Below, one piece after another: positions 12,733 to 25,518 of a DNA stretch of 64,000 nucleotides (position 1 is the first letter of the stretch; each line of letters begins with the position of its first letter). Position numbers and translations under genes: made by a program. Source of the stretch: Linepithema humile. Taxonomy: Eukaryota; Arthropoda; Insecta; Hymenoptera; Formicidae. The stretch is from positions 4,636,501 through 4,700,500 of the forward strand of contig NC_090129.1 of NCBI RefSeq assembly GCF_040581485.1. Reading direction: 5' to 3'. A model generated the notes under the pieces. It was not told the DNA's origin, made no database searches, and worked only from the letters and a program-made list of their open reading frames with translations.

Positions 12733-15700
12733 GGTGGTCGTGCGGATCTACCGCCTGCATATAAGGCAGCGGATTACCCGTCGTGTGTCCCGGGCACGTG
12801 GCGGATGACTCGGCCAAGCAATTTTTCCAAGCCGCGCGCGGGCGTTACATTCCCGCGATGTAGGCCAGCGAATGACGTCTCGCGCGAGAAGCGGATTGAC
12901 ATCGGAACGCGCGCTGTCATCCTCTCACGACAAATATACCGCTTAAATTCTTTAACATGTCGATGTGCGATCAATTATTTATCAATTCCTCGCCGCGCCG
13001 CATCTATAGACCTTCCAGACGACGCAATTCGATAAGCGCGCGTGCTATAAGCTCCTCCGTCGACGAGACCGGCCGTGCCTTTTTGCTGGCTCCTTGCCCC
13101 GCCGACCGCTCCGCGATCGTTGATCCGCCCCGAAATATCTATTTTCTCCCAGCTGACTGAGCTCCTCTCAGGCGAAAATCGCGCGGGCGACGACGGAGTT
13201 AAAGGTCAGGGTCGAAATTGGCGAAGCGGAGGAAAGTACGCACAACGACGATCCCGTTTTATCGATATTTCCAACTGGTAATTTCGGAGATGTGGAAGCG
13301 TATAATTGATTAACTCCGCGCGCGTGGGCAGAAGAAAACGCACAATTTCCCGAACATCCCCGTCACGCTATCGATCCAGTAACACAGTGTTGCTCGGTAA
13401 AATTGGCTCGTAAATGAATGGCCTTTGTGCAATTATTAGATAATAATAATGCGTGAGCATCAATTGAACTTTGCAGTCGATAACCCCGGTCTATTATAAA
13501 CGCGACGTATCTCTCGCCGGTTTGCCCTTTACATTATAATTGAACTCTATTAGAAGTTGCGATTCCATCACTGATAATGTGACAGGCTCGCTCGTCGCGA
13601 TGACGCGTTCGGATAGAGTCGCAGCGACCACCGGTAGAGATTTCTCAAAGAAGCGAAGTGCGTGGTGAAATCGCGAGTTATGTGCAGCCGGCAAGCCTCC
13701 GCGCAAAATTCACAGTACGTTATTCCGGCGCGGTCTCCGCGCCAGAATGTGAATCACGCGGAAACGACGCGCTCCGACGTCTCCGACGAGAGAGCGGAGG
13801 TGGTGCATGTCGAGTTCCCCTTGGACAACCGTATCTCCCCAGCTGCTATCGCGCTCTCTTGTCAACAAGTATGTAACGCCGCTGCACGTATCGCGGCGTC
13901 TTCCGTACATTGCCGGCAACGTGAGGCGAGTGATATATGTATTCAGTGCTTGTGCGCGCCCGATACATATCGCAAGACGAAGGGTTGAGATACAAGGAAG
14001 TATAAGAGTGATAAAATACAGGGGAAATATGAGAATATAAAGCGCGAGGAGTAAGTACAAGCTGCGCCGAGTTTCTTATTTGTATGTATAGAGATTCTCA
14101 AGCGTGTCAAAGTCGGGAATAAATTTGCTCGCGACAAAAGTGACGCGGTATCATTGCGCTTGTAAGCGATAGAAAATTTTACAAATTTGAAAGAAATGTG
14201 CTTTAATGATAAATAGGAACGCACAATTCGCTTCACTTTATTTCATTCTAATCAAATTTATTTTACTTTGAAAAAAATATGTATACGTAAATCACGGAAA
14301 TTGTACGCTGACAATTATGATTGAGCGTACGAGAGAGCGCTGCGGAGAGACAGGGAGAGAGAATTGATTCTTTGGCGACAATACGACCGAGTCGAGTCGA
14401 CCGCAGGACAACACGGCACGTAACACCCGCGATTGCAATCGCGATCGAGATACGCGGACACGCTGGAAATAATGCATTTCGATTCGCAAGCGTCTGGATT
14501 TTATGGCTTTGTAAAATTTATACGTAATCGTATTCAATAGAACCACTGCGATTGCTAATAAAATATCTCCGTATCGTGTCCTGAGTGAACTGTGAGAGTC
14601 GTAAACACCTACTAGAAACATGATTTAGCATTATATGTTTATCGCGCAGGAGTATTCGCAAGGTATACACAGGATGTTTCGCAGTTCACACCTGTACGAA
14701 CATTAAGATTAGAGTTTAAATTATTTCGCTGTTACGCGGTGCATACTAGTTGTCTTCTGAATAATTTTATTATTTGCGATTATCTAGAATGTTCTCTGTG
14801 TTCTCCCAGTTTCACTTCTCTTCGCATGAAGATATTCTGATCTGTAGAATTTTCTTCGTATGACATTTTCTATAAAAAAAAAAAACGTTAAGCTCGAATT
14901 ATTATAAAAATATAACTTTTAGATAATTGATTTTTGATATGAAAAAAAATTATACGGAATATAAAATATCCTGTATAAATGCATATTTCAAAGTACAACT
15001 GTTTACTTATGCATTCGATATTTCTGACAAGTGTTTTTGACGTAAGATAAGAACGTGAATTATGTCTTCACCTTATTCATCTCGTTAAACGTGACTTTAC
15101 GATTTTATTATTGTAAACAGTATTATTGCACAAGCGATCGATGATGGCCCCATTAATTATACCGAATCATTACATTGTTGAATGAACGCGTTATCAATTA
15201 AACCTGCTTTACCTAAATTCGTTTAGCCTTCTGCGAAACAATTACGGGCGGAATGCGAAGTCGGATGCACGCAACGTTTCAGGAAGTTCCGGAAAACTGA
15301 ATTAAGCGACTGCCTTTTGGAAAAGAGGCCGCGCGATCGATGTGTTAAATATTTACTTCCGTTTGTGTTACGCAATTAGAATCGTATTCGTGTGTGGCAA
15401 TCGATACGTATTCAAATTAATAAAGATCACATTGTAAATATGAATTGCAAGTCGGCTTAATTTAATCTCAAATATGCAAATGTTCAATTTAACGTTAGGT
15501 CAGGTCAAACGAGATTAGTTGTAGCATTTACCTCGCGTTCGATATCCACTATTTTCTCGTTTGCGTTCTTTCGATTCTATTTGATGTTAAATCGAGAGTT
15601 ACAGGAGTTCGAAGCTACGACTCTATTTTTAGACTTCTCTTACGTTCACTACGACTCTTACACACACGGTTTCGGGGGTGGATCTTTGAAATTTCACCCT

Positions 15701-15798
15701 TGAAATGTGACCTTAGTAATTCTACACTCTCCGCGCGTTGAACGGGGATCGCTCATAGTTAACGTAAGAAAGTGGGTTGGATTTCGCATCCTATCACC

Positions 15799-15812
15799 GT
15801 TGACGTCAACGC
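15799..15812. promoter_or_regulatory. CRE-centred 14 bp palindrome
   Basis: cgttgacgtcaacg is a perfect 14 bp palindrome with the CREB/ATF core TGACGTCA at 15,801-15,808. It lies just upstream of a CpG-rich block (15.9-16.2 kb). Binding is inferred from the consensus only, and no adjacent transcript is identified. Confidence 0.35.
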
Positions 15813-18177
15813 AAAAGCAGATTCCAGAAGAGTGTGTCTAGAGATCCATAAATCTTATTACGATCCATAAAAAGTGCAATCATATGGGAAATCGCATGTG
15901 TGCGTATGCATCTTGCGGCGCTGTTCCGTTGACCCCGCCGCAATGTTATCTGCATGCAGCGACGTTACGACGCCGTGCAAGTATTTCCGGATGCGCCGCG
16001 GGACAACGGCACGATCTTTCCGCGTTTTCACGTCGCTTGGTTGCGTATCGCACACAACACGAGCACGCCGCACGCGCTTATCGGGGCCCCGCGACGAAAG
16101 ATTTACTCGCAGCGCGTCGCCTAGCGATGAGGAATGCAGATGTTACAGTGAGGCGCAATTTGCAACCACTATTCGAACTCGTAGCTCCATCGATGTTATC
16201 TCTGATTGATCACAGTGATTGTCACATTCGTCACTTTCCACTCTCTTCACGTGTGCAATTGCAGTTTATCAACGGTCGACCTTTGTAGCATGATCAAATG
16301 TACATTTGTAATTTTATTTGCATTTTGCTTCGTAAAAGTAGCAGTTTTACTATTATATTGGACAATGTTGGGTGTAGAATGAGATAAATGCTCGATACAT
16401 TCTGAAATTTATAGAACAAAATATCTTTGAACGATTACATAATTTCACAGCTGTTTACAGCGCCTTGCTAGAAAGATACAAATTTAATTCTTGCATTTAT
16501 AATTGCAATTATATTTTTATTTCATGGACAAGCAACGTTGAAAAACGATTTAGAATTACGTACAAAATGTACATTTTGAGAAAATTACTTTTTTCATCTG
16601 AAAAACACACAGACAGCATACATTTAATCAAGATTAAGAATTTCGCGATAAACTTTGCTATCCGCGAAGACAACAAAAAATGTAACATATGTCGCGACTG
16701 CAACACGGTCCCGTTATTTTCGTAAAAAAAGAAAAACACATTTCAACATGTCGCAAATAATCAACGCTGTTCGTTTTCACCGCCGTTGAGTAAACAACGC
16801 ACACAAAGTTCCATATTGACGCGCCGATGAAGCGTAATTCTACGCCGGCGGTTCTGCGATATCGAAAAAGCACCGTCGCGATGTTGCGTCTCGTAATGTC
16901 ACCGAGTCTGCGCAGGGTAAAACGCCGAGGGCGCAGGCACCTGGAACTCGGCGATAAATAACGCCGCAAAATTCTCCCCCCGTCGCGCGATAAGACCGGC
17001 CACGAGAGAATATTCTTGCTACGCTGCGACGCAACGCGCGGGCGCACACGAGCGTCGTGTACGCGTAAACGATTGTAAACCAGTTTTGACGTGGGTTGAT
17101 GACTGCGGGTGCGAACAAAATCGATAATACTTGGCGAGTCGCCCCGTTGGTCCATGCTACTCTCCCTCTCTCCGACACACAAAGCGTGGGCGTTCAGAAA
17201 TATATATACGTTATCTCTGTGACGTGTCTCTGCCTTCTCAGCATCACCCGCACATTCGCCCTTTCGGTGTACATCGGGTGCCCTAGACGTACGAGAAATA
17301 GCGAAGCCGCTTATCTCTGATTACCATGAAACTTGGCAACTGAAACAGCTAAGTTTCGCTAAGCCGCGCTAATTTAATCTGTTGACTTATTCTCGCTTGC
17401 TGGAGCATATAATTGCATCTTGTTTTGTTTCCGTTGGTATATTTAGGTTTATACGAGTTTAAATTGTCTCACGGAGACGATTCAGATTTGATATTATATT
17501 GAAAATAGTAAAAATAATGTTTCTCATTTTCAGTATTTTTTATCGTGCGTGTAAAACTTTGATTTAAAAATGTTTTCTCATTATTTTATAAGAGATTTAT
17601 ATTTTAGATATAAATTGCTTTAATTTTTAATTTGAATAAATAAATTTGTGCTAAAAAAAAGTAATAAAAACCGAATCCGTCGTCAATGAGTTTGTGTTAA
17701 ATAAATTAATTTCTTCTAGAAAAGATATGTATCTATCATATTCTAGCTGAAATTAATATCACCATATTTACTCTCTATGTTTTTTATGAACATTTTATGA
17801 GTTATCGAATACTGCATTAAGTTCCTTGGTATTTCAGTGGTATTTCATGTTTTCTGTGGAAGTAGCACAACTTATCCTTTCCATAATCCTGACGATGGAA
17901 TGTCTAATAAAGATATATCTGCTTCTACGGAATAATCAATTCAAATAAAATTGCAATATATAGATGCTTGTTAGTCGAATAGTTTAAATTACCTGAAAAA
18001 TTGACGTTGCCATCTTTAAGATTTCTCATTGAAAATTTCTAATTTTGAATCTTCTATTAATAGATTATTCAAAAAGTGTTCAATATTCATTTTCTTAATC
18101 AAAAACACTCCTCGAATATACACGCCTGAAAGCGGTATCACCCGGTATCTCAGGGACATTTTGTATCCAAGGGGAAA

Positions 18178-18208
18178 GAGAGAGAGAGAGAGAAGGAGAG
18201 AGAGAGAG
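18178..18208. repeat. (GA)n microsatellite, interrupted
   Basis: A GA-rich tract with one interruption (agaagg), located about 70 bp upstream of a CRE palindrome and a CpG-rich block. Confidence 0.9.
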
Positions 18209-18276
18209 GCGGCCAAATCGAATCTACTCTCGCAAACTACAATCTTCATTCAGAGTCGCCCCCGCATTCTTCCGTG

Positions 18277-18508
18277 TGACGTCATAGAAAGTAGTCGGAG
18301 CATTCACTACCCCGCGTGCGCGCGAGCACGATAGGCGGAGCGGCAGACAAGGAGATCTAGGATGCGCGTACACGGACACAATGGTCCAGAAGCATATATC
18401 CCTCGCTGAGTAGCGACGACAGCAGAGGGCTTCGCACTGGCTTGTTGTCCTCCTGCATCCCCTGAGTATTGCTGACGTTGCCGTTGCTGCGGTTGCTATT
18501 GCTGCTGC

Positions 18509-18548
<40 letters not shown>

Positions 18549-19226
18549 CCTCCAGCACTGCCGCTCCTCCGCCTTTCACTCGCGCGGGCTCAGTTCGCTG
18601 GTGCCCCTCATCAGCAGCGGGTCTCTTCGAACGACGTGCAACCAGTTTGACGTAGCTAGCTGTCAGATCCAACGCATTTTCTAGGTACATGTCCCGCGCC
18701 TTTGACATTACCCATGTGTCTCTTCCAAATTCGTTCGTCCATTGTCGCCTCCGTTTGAGTGTTCTCGCAAATACGTTCGTCTCCAAGAAACGCACCTGTA
18801 GAGCAGCGCGGATGCTAGTTTCTTCGTCATTATTGCGTCTTACGCGACTCGCGGAAGAGTGCCGATCGGGACGCGCGATTTCGTTCCGATTCTCTTCGGG
18901 AAGTGGATAGTTTTCGAAAAAAAGGGTCAGAAAGAGATCTCCGCCACAATGTACTCAATCTCTTAAATGGCACATTCATGAATTTTTTTTTTTTTCTTTC
19001 GTGTGCCAACGTTAATAGAGCATTTCACCGAAGAAGACAGTAAATAGCGTGTTCAGTGTGCGTGCCGAATCGCAATACAAGTGTTCTTTCGCCATCACAC
19101 ATCGTTTCGTGTTCAAAACAAAAACGCGTACTTCATATTTTCCGGTGGCTCGGTTATTTCTTACGTGGGTGGCTCTAATGATAAGGTTTAAAAACGCAAT
19201 TTACGTGAGTAAATTTACGTGAGTAA
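18277..19226 (+). promoter_or_regulatory. Candidate promoter and 5' leader region of TENT5
   Basis: This CpG-rich block precedes the coding exon acceptor at 21,690 by 2.5-3.4 kb. It contains an exact CRE (TGACGTCA, 18,277-18,284), a CTG/GCT repeat (18,512-18,546), a possible donor (ctag|gtacat, near 18,682) and two identical tandem donor-like sites GTGAGT at 19,205 and 19,219. The coding exon starts right after a good acceptor with no start codon far upstream, so a separate 5' leader exon must exist. Placing it here is inference from composition and proximity. The leader could instead lie outside this block. Confidence 0.3.
18512..18546. repeat. (GCT)~12 trinucleotide repeat
   Basis: About 35 bp of uninterrupted GCT/CTG, preceded by imperfect units back to about 18,483. 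If transcribed on the plus strand it would be a CUG repeat inside a candidate 5' leader. It gives poly-Leu, poly-Ala or poly-Cys frames that I regard as non-coding. Confidence 0.95.
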
Positions 19227-19993
19227 CCCTTCTATTATGATGCACCGACACGTATTTTTAGCATGCGAAATTGCCTCTTCTTATCATCTACAAACAAGTT
19301 TGCCAGCTGTACTATGTTTTTAGCGTATCGTGCGGTTTCATTGTTTTACAATGAAGTAATGCAAAATAATAGCACCGCGAATATACAAGCGAGGAAGCGT
19401 AATCTCGCTTTCTCCGGCGAAAATTTCTTAAATTAATGTTCGGAATTTCTGGAGCTGTTAGCATAAGTAACATAATTTAGAAAAATGTCGTCACACATAT
19501 AGTGTTCATTACGAATAAATACAATATAGAAGCAGGATGTTTGAAAACACCGCTCTTCCGCAGTACAGGCTCTCGTGTCAATAAGCAGTAATAGCGGCTT
19601 ACCTTGTGTGCGTCGCCAGCATATCCATGATCTTGATTGTGCGCAATATCTGATAAAGATAATAGCTTGTTTTGTTATTTCGAAGTATTATTTGTCATAA
19701 TTTTCGACGATATCGAATAAAGATTATTCTAGTTGGGGAAAAAATAGCGTTCTCCAATTTACGTGCAAAATATTTATTCATCTTTCTTTACATCGTGATA
19801 CGATTTCGTTATGAAATTCATAAATAACCTACGGAAAATATTGATACGAATAAATACGACGGCTACATTTTATTATTGTTATTTAATTTTGTTGTTTCTT
19901 ATTTGTATTCAATCATTTTTAATTTTGATAGTGCGTGTCTCTTAATTTCTTCTAATTGTGACCTTCATGAATCGATGTCACTTTCTCGAGCGT

Positions 19994-20043
<50 letters not shown>

Positions 20044-21690
20044 CACGTTCTAGGATTATTGCCGTTCCTTTCATCTGTGATCTTCAAGCAGCTGCGGGAG
20101 ACTGTCCGCAATAAAATTTTGATTAAAGGCCATCCTTTTTCGCAATTAATTAAAATTCGACATTGATCTTCCACATATTGTGTGTGAAACGCATATTTAA
20201 GTTTCATATTACGAAAGGCTACTTGTGATAAAAAACAAATAACTATCGCGCAACTGTTGTGACATTTAATTACTGATAGATACTGAACTTTTGAAAAATT
20301 ATCAATGTTTCCGCATACTTATGGAAAATTGATCTCGAACGGGTCAAACAATTCGCATATGAATGAAATGGAGATTTAATTGTGCTACTATCAATAATTA
20401 TTAGTATTAATGAATCCGGTTTGTGACATAAATACTTTCAACAAAAAACCGTGTTACCGATTATCTAGAACATATAAGGAGACTTGATAGTAATCGATTA
20501 ACTGGTGTTTGGCGACAAATTGGCGCCGCATGAAGGTCTGTTCAACCCGCAGCGGAATATAAGCGGGATAATTCACCATGAATGTGTGATATCATTATTA
20601 GTCGTGATGAGTGACGGCTTTAAAAAATGACTTGATGATTTTGCTAAAAATAAAAATCGAGTGCAGATTAATCAAACGATCAATCTTTCAACTGTCTTTT
20701 GCTACATTAAATCTTTTATTTCTCTTGTATTTTTTCAACAATGATGATTTTAGAAAACATTGAATATCGAATCATTAAAATTGCAATAATAAAAAAAATT
20801 AAATGTATATTTTATTTTATAAAAATTTGTGCCGCACATCAGATTTGACTTTTATCAATCGATTTCTATCCTGATTTGATTATATATTCGAGAATTATTA
20901 ATGTTATATTTAAAAAAAAAAGTTGTTCTGAGTTCGAAATACGAAATTTTGATGCGTTATGCTTTTTTAAACAACACAAACATAGCTACGTATGAAAGTT
21001 AGCAGCCGAGGGCTGCGAATGAATACTACGCGCTGGTTCGCGTACGCTGCGCACCCGGACGTAACCCCGTGGCATTTCTCGCGCTGTGCACTCGTATACT
21101 TTGAGTACCGTGACATAGATATTCGCTGAAGGGCGCGCTCGACGATGCACTCGTCGGAAATTTGCGCGATGCATGCGAGATGCTAAAGCGTTTTTTTACC
21201 TTTACTGACCTTTAATCTTGCGGGGGTCAAAGCGTGACATTGTATCGTCAGTTGCAACATCATAAGATGAAAATTGCAAGGTTTACCGGCACGATACGAA
21301 TTTTAAAAGCAGACGGATTTTTAGCATATACGAAGAATTTTATTGCATTTTATTAGTTCTGTGTACACACAAAAATTAATATAACAGTTGAGAAAAAGCT
21401 GTAAAGCTCTGCAATTAAAAATTATGATGCGCATATATGATGATAAATTTTTCATCAAAAATTAATTTGAGGAATAATTTATTTATTTGAAAATAACAAA
21501 AAATTATTTATATTTTTTTATATTTTATAAATATCTTTATACATCACATTTAAAACTTTTTGCAACGAAAACCTTTTCTTAATTGTGTTATCTTTGTGAA
21601 AAGATAGCATTCGTAGCATTCATGAATATAATTTCACTTTATCCCGAGAAGAACTTTATTGCTAAAAAATTTCTTTTGTGTTTATTACAG
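19227..21690. other. Non-coding stretch up to the TENT5 acceptor
   Basis: AT-rich DNA with one TA microsatellite (19,998-20,039) and a small CpG-rich island (20.98-21.20 kb). It ends in the polypyrimidine-poor but usable acceptor tttattacag at 21,681-21,690. It is best read as the TENT5 first intron if the 5' leader lies upstream. I see no other exons. Confidence 0.45.
19998..20039. repeat. (TA)21 microsatellite
   Basis: An uninterrupted 42 bp TA dinucleotide run, self-complementary and able to extrude as a cruciform. Confidence 0.98.
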
Positions 21691-21735
21691 TGTGGCTCTT
21701 TGGAAATCGGCGAGGAACGCCAGCGTCGGGTCGCT

Positions 21736-23073
21736 ATGATGGAGTCGCTCTGCCAGGTAAACGGCAGTAAGACCAACGGCATGAGCAATGGAGATCTTAA
21801 CAACGAGACGAACAACAATAATACGAACAATAACAACAACAACACTACCCAGAATAACAACAACAACAATAACAGCAATGCCTCCGATTGCACGGATCCT
21901 CAACAGAGGCTGGCGGTGCTCAGCTTCGAGCAGGTTCGCCGTCTAAATGATGTGATGAACGAAGTTGTCAGCATCCACGGCCGGGGCAACTTCCCCACGT
22001 TGGAGGTGCGGTTGAGTGACCTCGTGACAGTGGTGCGCAGCAAGCTGGAGACCGATCCGAGCAACGGGGGCGCCGGCATGAGGGTGCGCGACATCCGACT
22101 GAACGGAGGCGCCGCGTCCCACGTGCTGGCCACCGAATCTCAGCCCTATAACGACCTAGACCTTATCTTCGCGGTTGAGCTGTCCAGCGGCCGCAATTAC
22201 GACAAGGTCAAGGCCGCGGTGCTCGGCTCTCTGTTCGACCTGTTGCCGGAGGGCGTGAGTCGCAAACGCATCACCACGTGCAGCCTAAAAGAAGCGTACG
22301 TGAGTAAAATGGTGAAGGTGAACAACGACGGTGACCGATGGTCTCTGATCTCCCTCGGCAACTCCCGGGGCCATCGGAACGTCGAGCTCAAGTTCGTCGA
22401 CTCGATGAGACGACAGTTCGAGTTTTCCGTCGACTCCTTCCAGATCGTTCTCGACTCCCTACTGCTGTTCTACGAGTGCAGCAAGCTGCCGATCGCCGAG
22501 AACTTCTACCCCACCGTCGTGGGCGAGTCCGTCTACGGTGATTTCCAAGAGGCGCTGTACCATCTGCACAAAAAGCTGATCTCGACGAGGCATCCCGAAG
22601 AGATACGCGGCGGCGGCCTGCTCAAATACTGTAACCTGCTAGTGAAAATGTACAAACCATCTCAGCCGGATTACATAAAGACGCTCGAGCGGTACATGTG
22701 CTCGAGATTCTTCATAGACTTCCCGGACATAGGGCAGCAGCGCTCGAAACTCGAGAATTATTTGTGGAATCACTTCGTCGGACCCGAGGAGGAGGCTCTC
22801 AAGTACCAGTACCTGATGCTGTTGCACAGCGTCGTCGAGGAGTCTACCGTCTGTTTGATGGGCCACGAACGACGGCAGACGCTCGCCTTGATTCAAAACC
22901 TTGCCTACCAGGTGCTCTGCCAGGAGCAGCAGCAGCGGCTGACAAGTCATCAGCAGGCGCCGCAGGGTCCGCCTGCCACTTACGTTTACGCCAACGGCTA
23001 TTACTACGCGCCTGTAATACCCACGGCGCCGTGCTATACTTGCACCTGCAACTGGATGGCATGCTCGTCGTGA
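21736..23073 (+). CDS. TENT5: TENT5/FAM46 non-canonical poly(A) polymerase
   Basis: A single coding exon gives 445 residues. The family adds adenosines to mRNA 3' ends and belongs to the nucleotidyltransferase fold. Visible hallmarks are the GGAASHVL nucleotide-binding motif (residues 124-131), the acidic pair in NDLDLIF (D140, D142), a conserved VELKFVDS strand (216-223) that should bear the third acidic ligand, and family blocks GESVYGDFQEA (263-273), EEIRGGGLLKYCNLLV (288-303), YMCSRFFIDF (320-329) and STVCLMGHERRQTL (370-383). The C-terminus ends in a Tyr/Cys-rich tail, as in vertebrate TENT5 proteins. I chose the start at 21,736 because the exon begins after an acceptor at 21,690 and this is its first in-frame ATG, immediately followed by a second. 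The frame stays open further upstream to an ATG at 21,583, but that part would lie in the intron. Residues 22-50 are an Asn-rich insert. The exon is much richer in CpG than the genes at the right end. Confidence 0.95.
   Translation: MMESLCQVNGSKTNGMSNGDLNNETNNNNTNNNNNNTTQNNNNNNNSNASDCTDPQQRLAVLSFEQVRRLNDVMNEVVSIHGRGNFPTLEVRLSDLVTVVRSKLETDPSNGGAGMRVRDIRLNGGAASHVLATESQPYNDLDLIFAVELSSGRNYDKVKAAVLGSLFDLLPEGVSRKRITTCSLKEAYVSKMVKVNNDGDRWSLISLGNSRGHRNVELKFVDSMRRQFEFSVDSFQIVLDSLLLFYECSKLPIAENFYPTVVGESVYGDFQEALYHLHKKLISTRHPEEIRGGGLLKYCNLLVKMYKPSQPDYIKTLERYMCSRFFIDFPDIGQQRSKLENYLWNHFVGPEEEALKYQYLMLLHSVVEESTVCLMGHERRQTLALIQNLAYQVLCQEQQQRLTSHQQAPQGPPATYVYANGYYYAPVIPTAPCYTCTCNWMACSS
21799..21885 (+). repeat. 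Poly-asparagine coding repeat (AAC/AAT)n
   Basis: AAC and AAT codons, interrupted by a few Thr, Glu, Gln and Ser codons, encode an Asn-rich segment at about residues 22-50 of TENT5, before the catalytic core. It is not part of the family's conserved fold and probably forms a disordered, length-variable linker. Confidence 0.9.
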
Positions 23074-23109
23074 TGCGACAGCATCGAAGATAATACTGTA
23101 TCCGTAGAC

Positions 23110-23117
23110 GCCACCAC

Positions 23118-23155
<38 letters not shown>
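23110..23155. repeat. (CCA)3(CCG)~12 trinucleotide repeat
   Basis: Located 37 bp after the TENT5 stop codon, so it lies in the proximal 3' UTR. It would be a structured, GC-rich CCG repeat in the mRNA. The antisense frame gives poly-Gly or poly-Ala and is not credible as coding. Confidence 0.95.
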
Positions 23156-23156
<1 letters not shown>

Positions 23157-23815
23157 CGTCATCGGTTCCGCCGATGCTATCAGGACGAATGCCGTCGTCG
23201 ATTGTTGCGGCGTCAACGAATCTAATTACGATTCTTACCAATCATTAATCGGCACCTCTGATCATTGGTACCAGAGGTACGAGTGCGGGATCTATTATTT
23301 ATGTACCTATGGCCTTTATTGTCCTCTCGAGGAGCCCGGGGATTTTTGTTGCGCTTACGCTTCTTTCCAAGATCCCGAGGCTGCGGCGAAGGACGAGGCA
23401 GACGGCATCAATAATTCCCTGTCCAACACCAAAGGATCCAAGCTCCTCAGTTGACGTTCGGCGGACTTGTCACGGTGATGCAAGCTTAGATGCGGCATGG
23501 TGTAAGAAGAAAATCATCTTCAACACCGAGAACAATCAGATCGGCGGACGCGGGAACAACGAAGATCGTGGATCGAAAAGATAGCGTGCCCGGGGCGGCG
23601 GGTATATGATGTCCAACGAGGAGGAGGTAGACAACGTGCGGAGCGATTTGCTCATCGCGAATCTATTATCGCGAATGTCGCTTTTTAGGCACTGATAAGC
23701 GTTCGGTGGTGGTCGCTGCAGCGAAGATAAAATCAAATGCTGGTATCGGGTTACGGTTGCGATAAAACGAAAGACTAAGCTTCTCCAGAAACAATGTGTT
23801 GTGCCTAAAAACAAA

Positions 23816-23821
23816 AATAAA
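23816..23821 (+). terminator. AATAAA polyadenylation signal, TENT5 proximal
   Basis: First canonical hexamer after the TENT5 stop codon, 743 bp downstream, in an A-rich context. Use is inferred. Confidence 0.4.
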
Positions 23822-25500
23822 AGAAGAACAATCGGAAGACATTCATAGATGGTTTTGGGAGGTGGAAAAAGAAAACGTTTCTCCGACGCGTTGGAAAATT
23901 AATGTAATCACAGGCAAGAGATGGTTTTAGATTAGTAGAGCGAGTGCCGTTTTCATTGACTAAGCGCGAATCTTTGGGACAATTGATATCGGTATCGTCC
24001 CGTCACGAAAGTCGTCGACAAAACGAACGCCGAGGTTACACACAGCAGACTCTGGACGACGACGCTGTATTTGGAGAGATAACAGGAGCGGAAGAAGAAC
24101 CGGAGGATGCGAGGTGTCACGGCGGAACCATCATACAAACAAGAAGGAAAGTGTGTAGATAAAGAAAAGAAAAAAAAAACGAATCAACAAACGCAAGATC
24201 CAGCAAATCCCAATTCGGTTACGAGAGAGACGCGCGTCCCCCCTGTTTCGATCTTTCGTTGCTTTTCCGTTTTGTTTTTCTCTCGCAGGGGAAGAAGGGA
24301 AGAAAAGGGAAGTAGTTTGGTGAGGGAGTAAAAACGCGTTGCGGGCGCGTGGCGTTTGGTTACGGAGAAAAAAAATACATATATAAATATAACTATATTT
24401 AACTATACAGATATATGTATAAATCTATGTATAAATAATTAATGTGTGGCTGTGAACACATTTCATTTAGATATTGTGTATAACTTGATAAGATTTAAGT
24501 CGAGAAGATGATGTAGCGGTGGCACAACCGGTGCACCGGCGAGGAATAGGGAGAAAGATAGGTAGGGAGTGAGAGAGAACGAGCAGTAATGCGCGGGTCG
24601 AAAGGGAAACGCTTCCGAGACGTTTCTTTCTTTCATTTCTGCGAGAACGCGGGCGAGCGTACATACACACATATACACACATACAGACATATCTACATAC
24701 ACTGGACGTGTCTGACCGACCGTGCTTTTCTTTAACGATAGATACCATATGAGTGAAAAAGGAATAGAAAGGAATGGCATTTCAAGGGGGAAGAAAAAAA
24801 AAAAAGTATAATTGCAATTGCTTTTTCAATGGAAGACGATTCGGTCTTTCTGTAAAAGTCTTTAAAACGTAATACAACCAGCAACGAAAGAAAACTTCGA
24901 AACGCTAAACGTTCAGCGGAAACGTTAAAGGTGGATATTTGGAGTTGGAAAAGTATTTGAGAATGTTTTCGACATTTGAAAGCAATCCAGAGGTGAAGAG
25001 TGTAATCCCGTGTATTGTCAACGTACCGTTTTGATACGTTTTAGGATACGCTATCATCGTGCCATTGTTCCGACAATCGCATATCGTATGCGTAGCTCGT
25101 GTGTGAAATTCGCGTCGCTATTTTTCGATACGCGCCAAGTGATTTGCTTCGATTCTCTCCCATTTAAAAAACCGCTGCATTTATCACATTTTTTTTTTTT
25201 TTTGGAATCTTTTTTTTAATTTTTTTACGTTACTCATACATTGTACATCGTTAGGAGAAACCGCGGTTATCAGCGACACGCCGTATACAAGGGAGTAATT
25301 TCAATTTCCATGTTCTTGCAGCCTGAAATCGCGGCGCGCGCGTGTTAAGGGAAGCGGAAAAAGGGGGATGACGACACGCGGGGGAAAGACGGGACGGAGA
25401 AACGAGGGAGCGAGATAGACGGAAGCGTAGGAAGGTTTCGCGTGGAGCCATTCCCCGTCTGTATACACATTGAAAAGAATACGACCTCGTGTAGGACAAG

Positions 25501-25518
25501 AAAAAAAAAAAAAAAAAA
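25501..25518. repeat. Poly-A tract (A18)
   Basis: Eighteen A residues followed by ga-rich sequence. It could be internal slippage or the tail of an old retrocopy, but no retrocopy body is recognisable upstream. Confidence 0.9.

Larger units (their letters stand above)
8291..18177. other. Intergenic DNA, alternating AT-rich and CpG-rich blocks
   Basis: No gene I can support in about 9.9 kb. CpG-rich blocks (9.8-10.1, 10.8-11.8, 12.5-13.9, 15.9-16.2 and 16.8-17.3 kb) produce overlapping long frames in several phases on both strands at once. That pattern indicates low stop density rather than coding. A 78-codon minus-strand frame at 8,792-9,028 reads somewhat like protein but matches nothing I recognise. 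Confidence 0.5.

Noticed and set aside
12368..13035. Frames of 112-146 codons with a Pro-rich segment
   Set aside because: The proline stretch is the translated poly-C tract, and open frames in all phases indicate compositional bias.
15884..17182. Overlapping 111-174 codon frames on both strands
   Set aside because: They lie in CpG-rich blocks where stop codons are rare. Several phases are open at once and are Arg-rich with no motif.
22639..23241. 200-codon antisense frame with poly-Gly under TENT5
   Set aside because: Shadow of the TENT5 coding exon and the CCG repeat.
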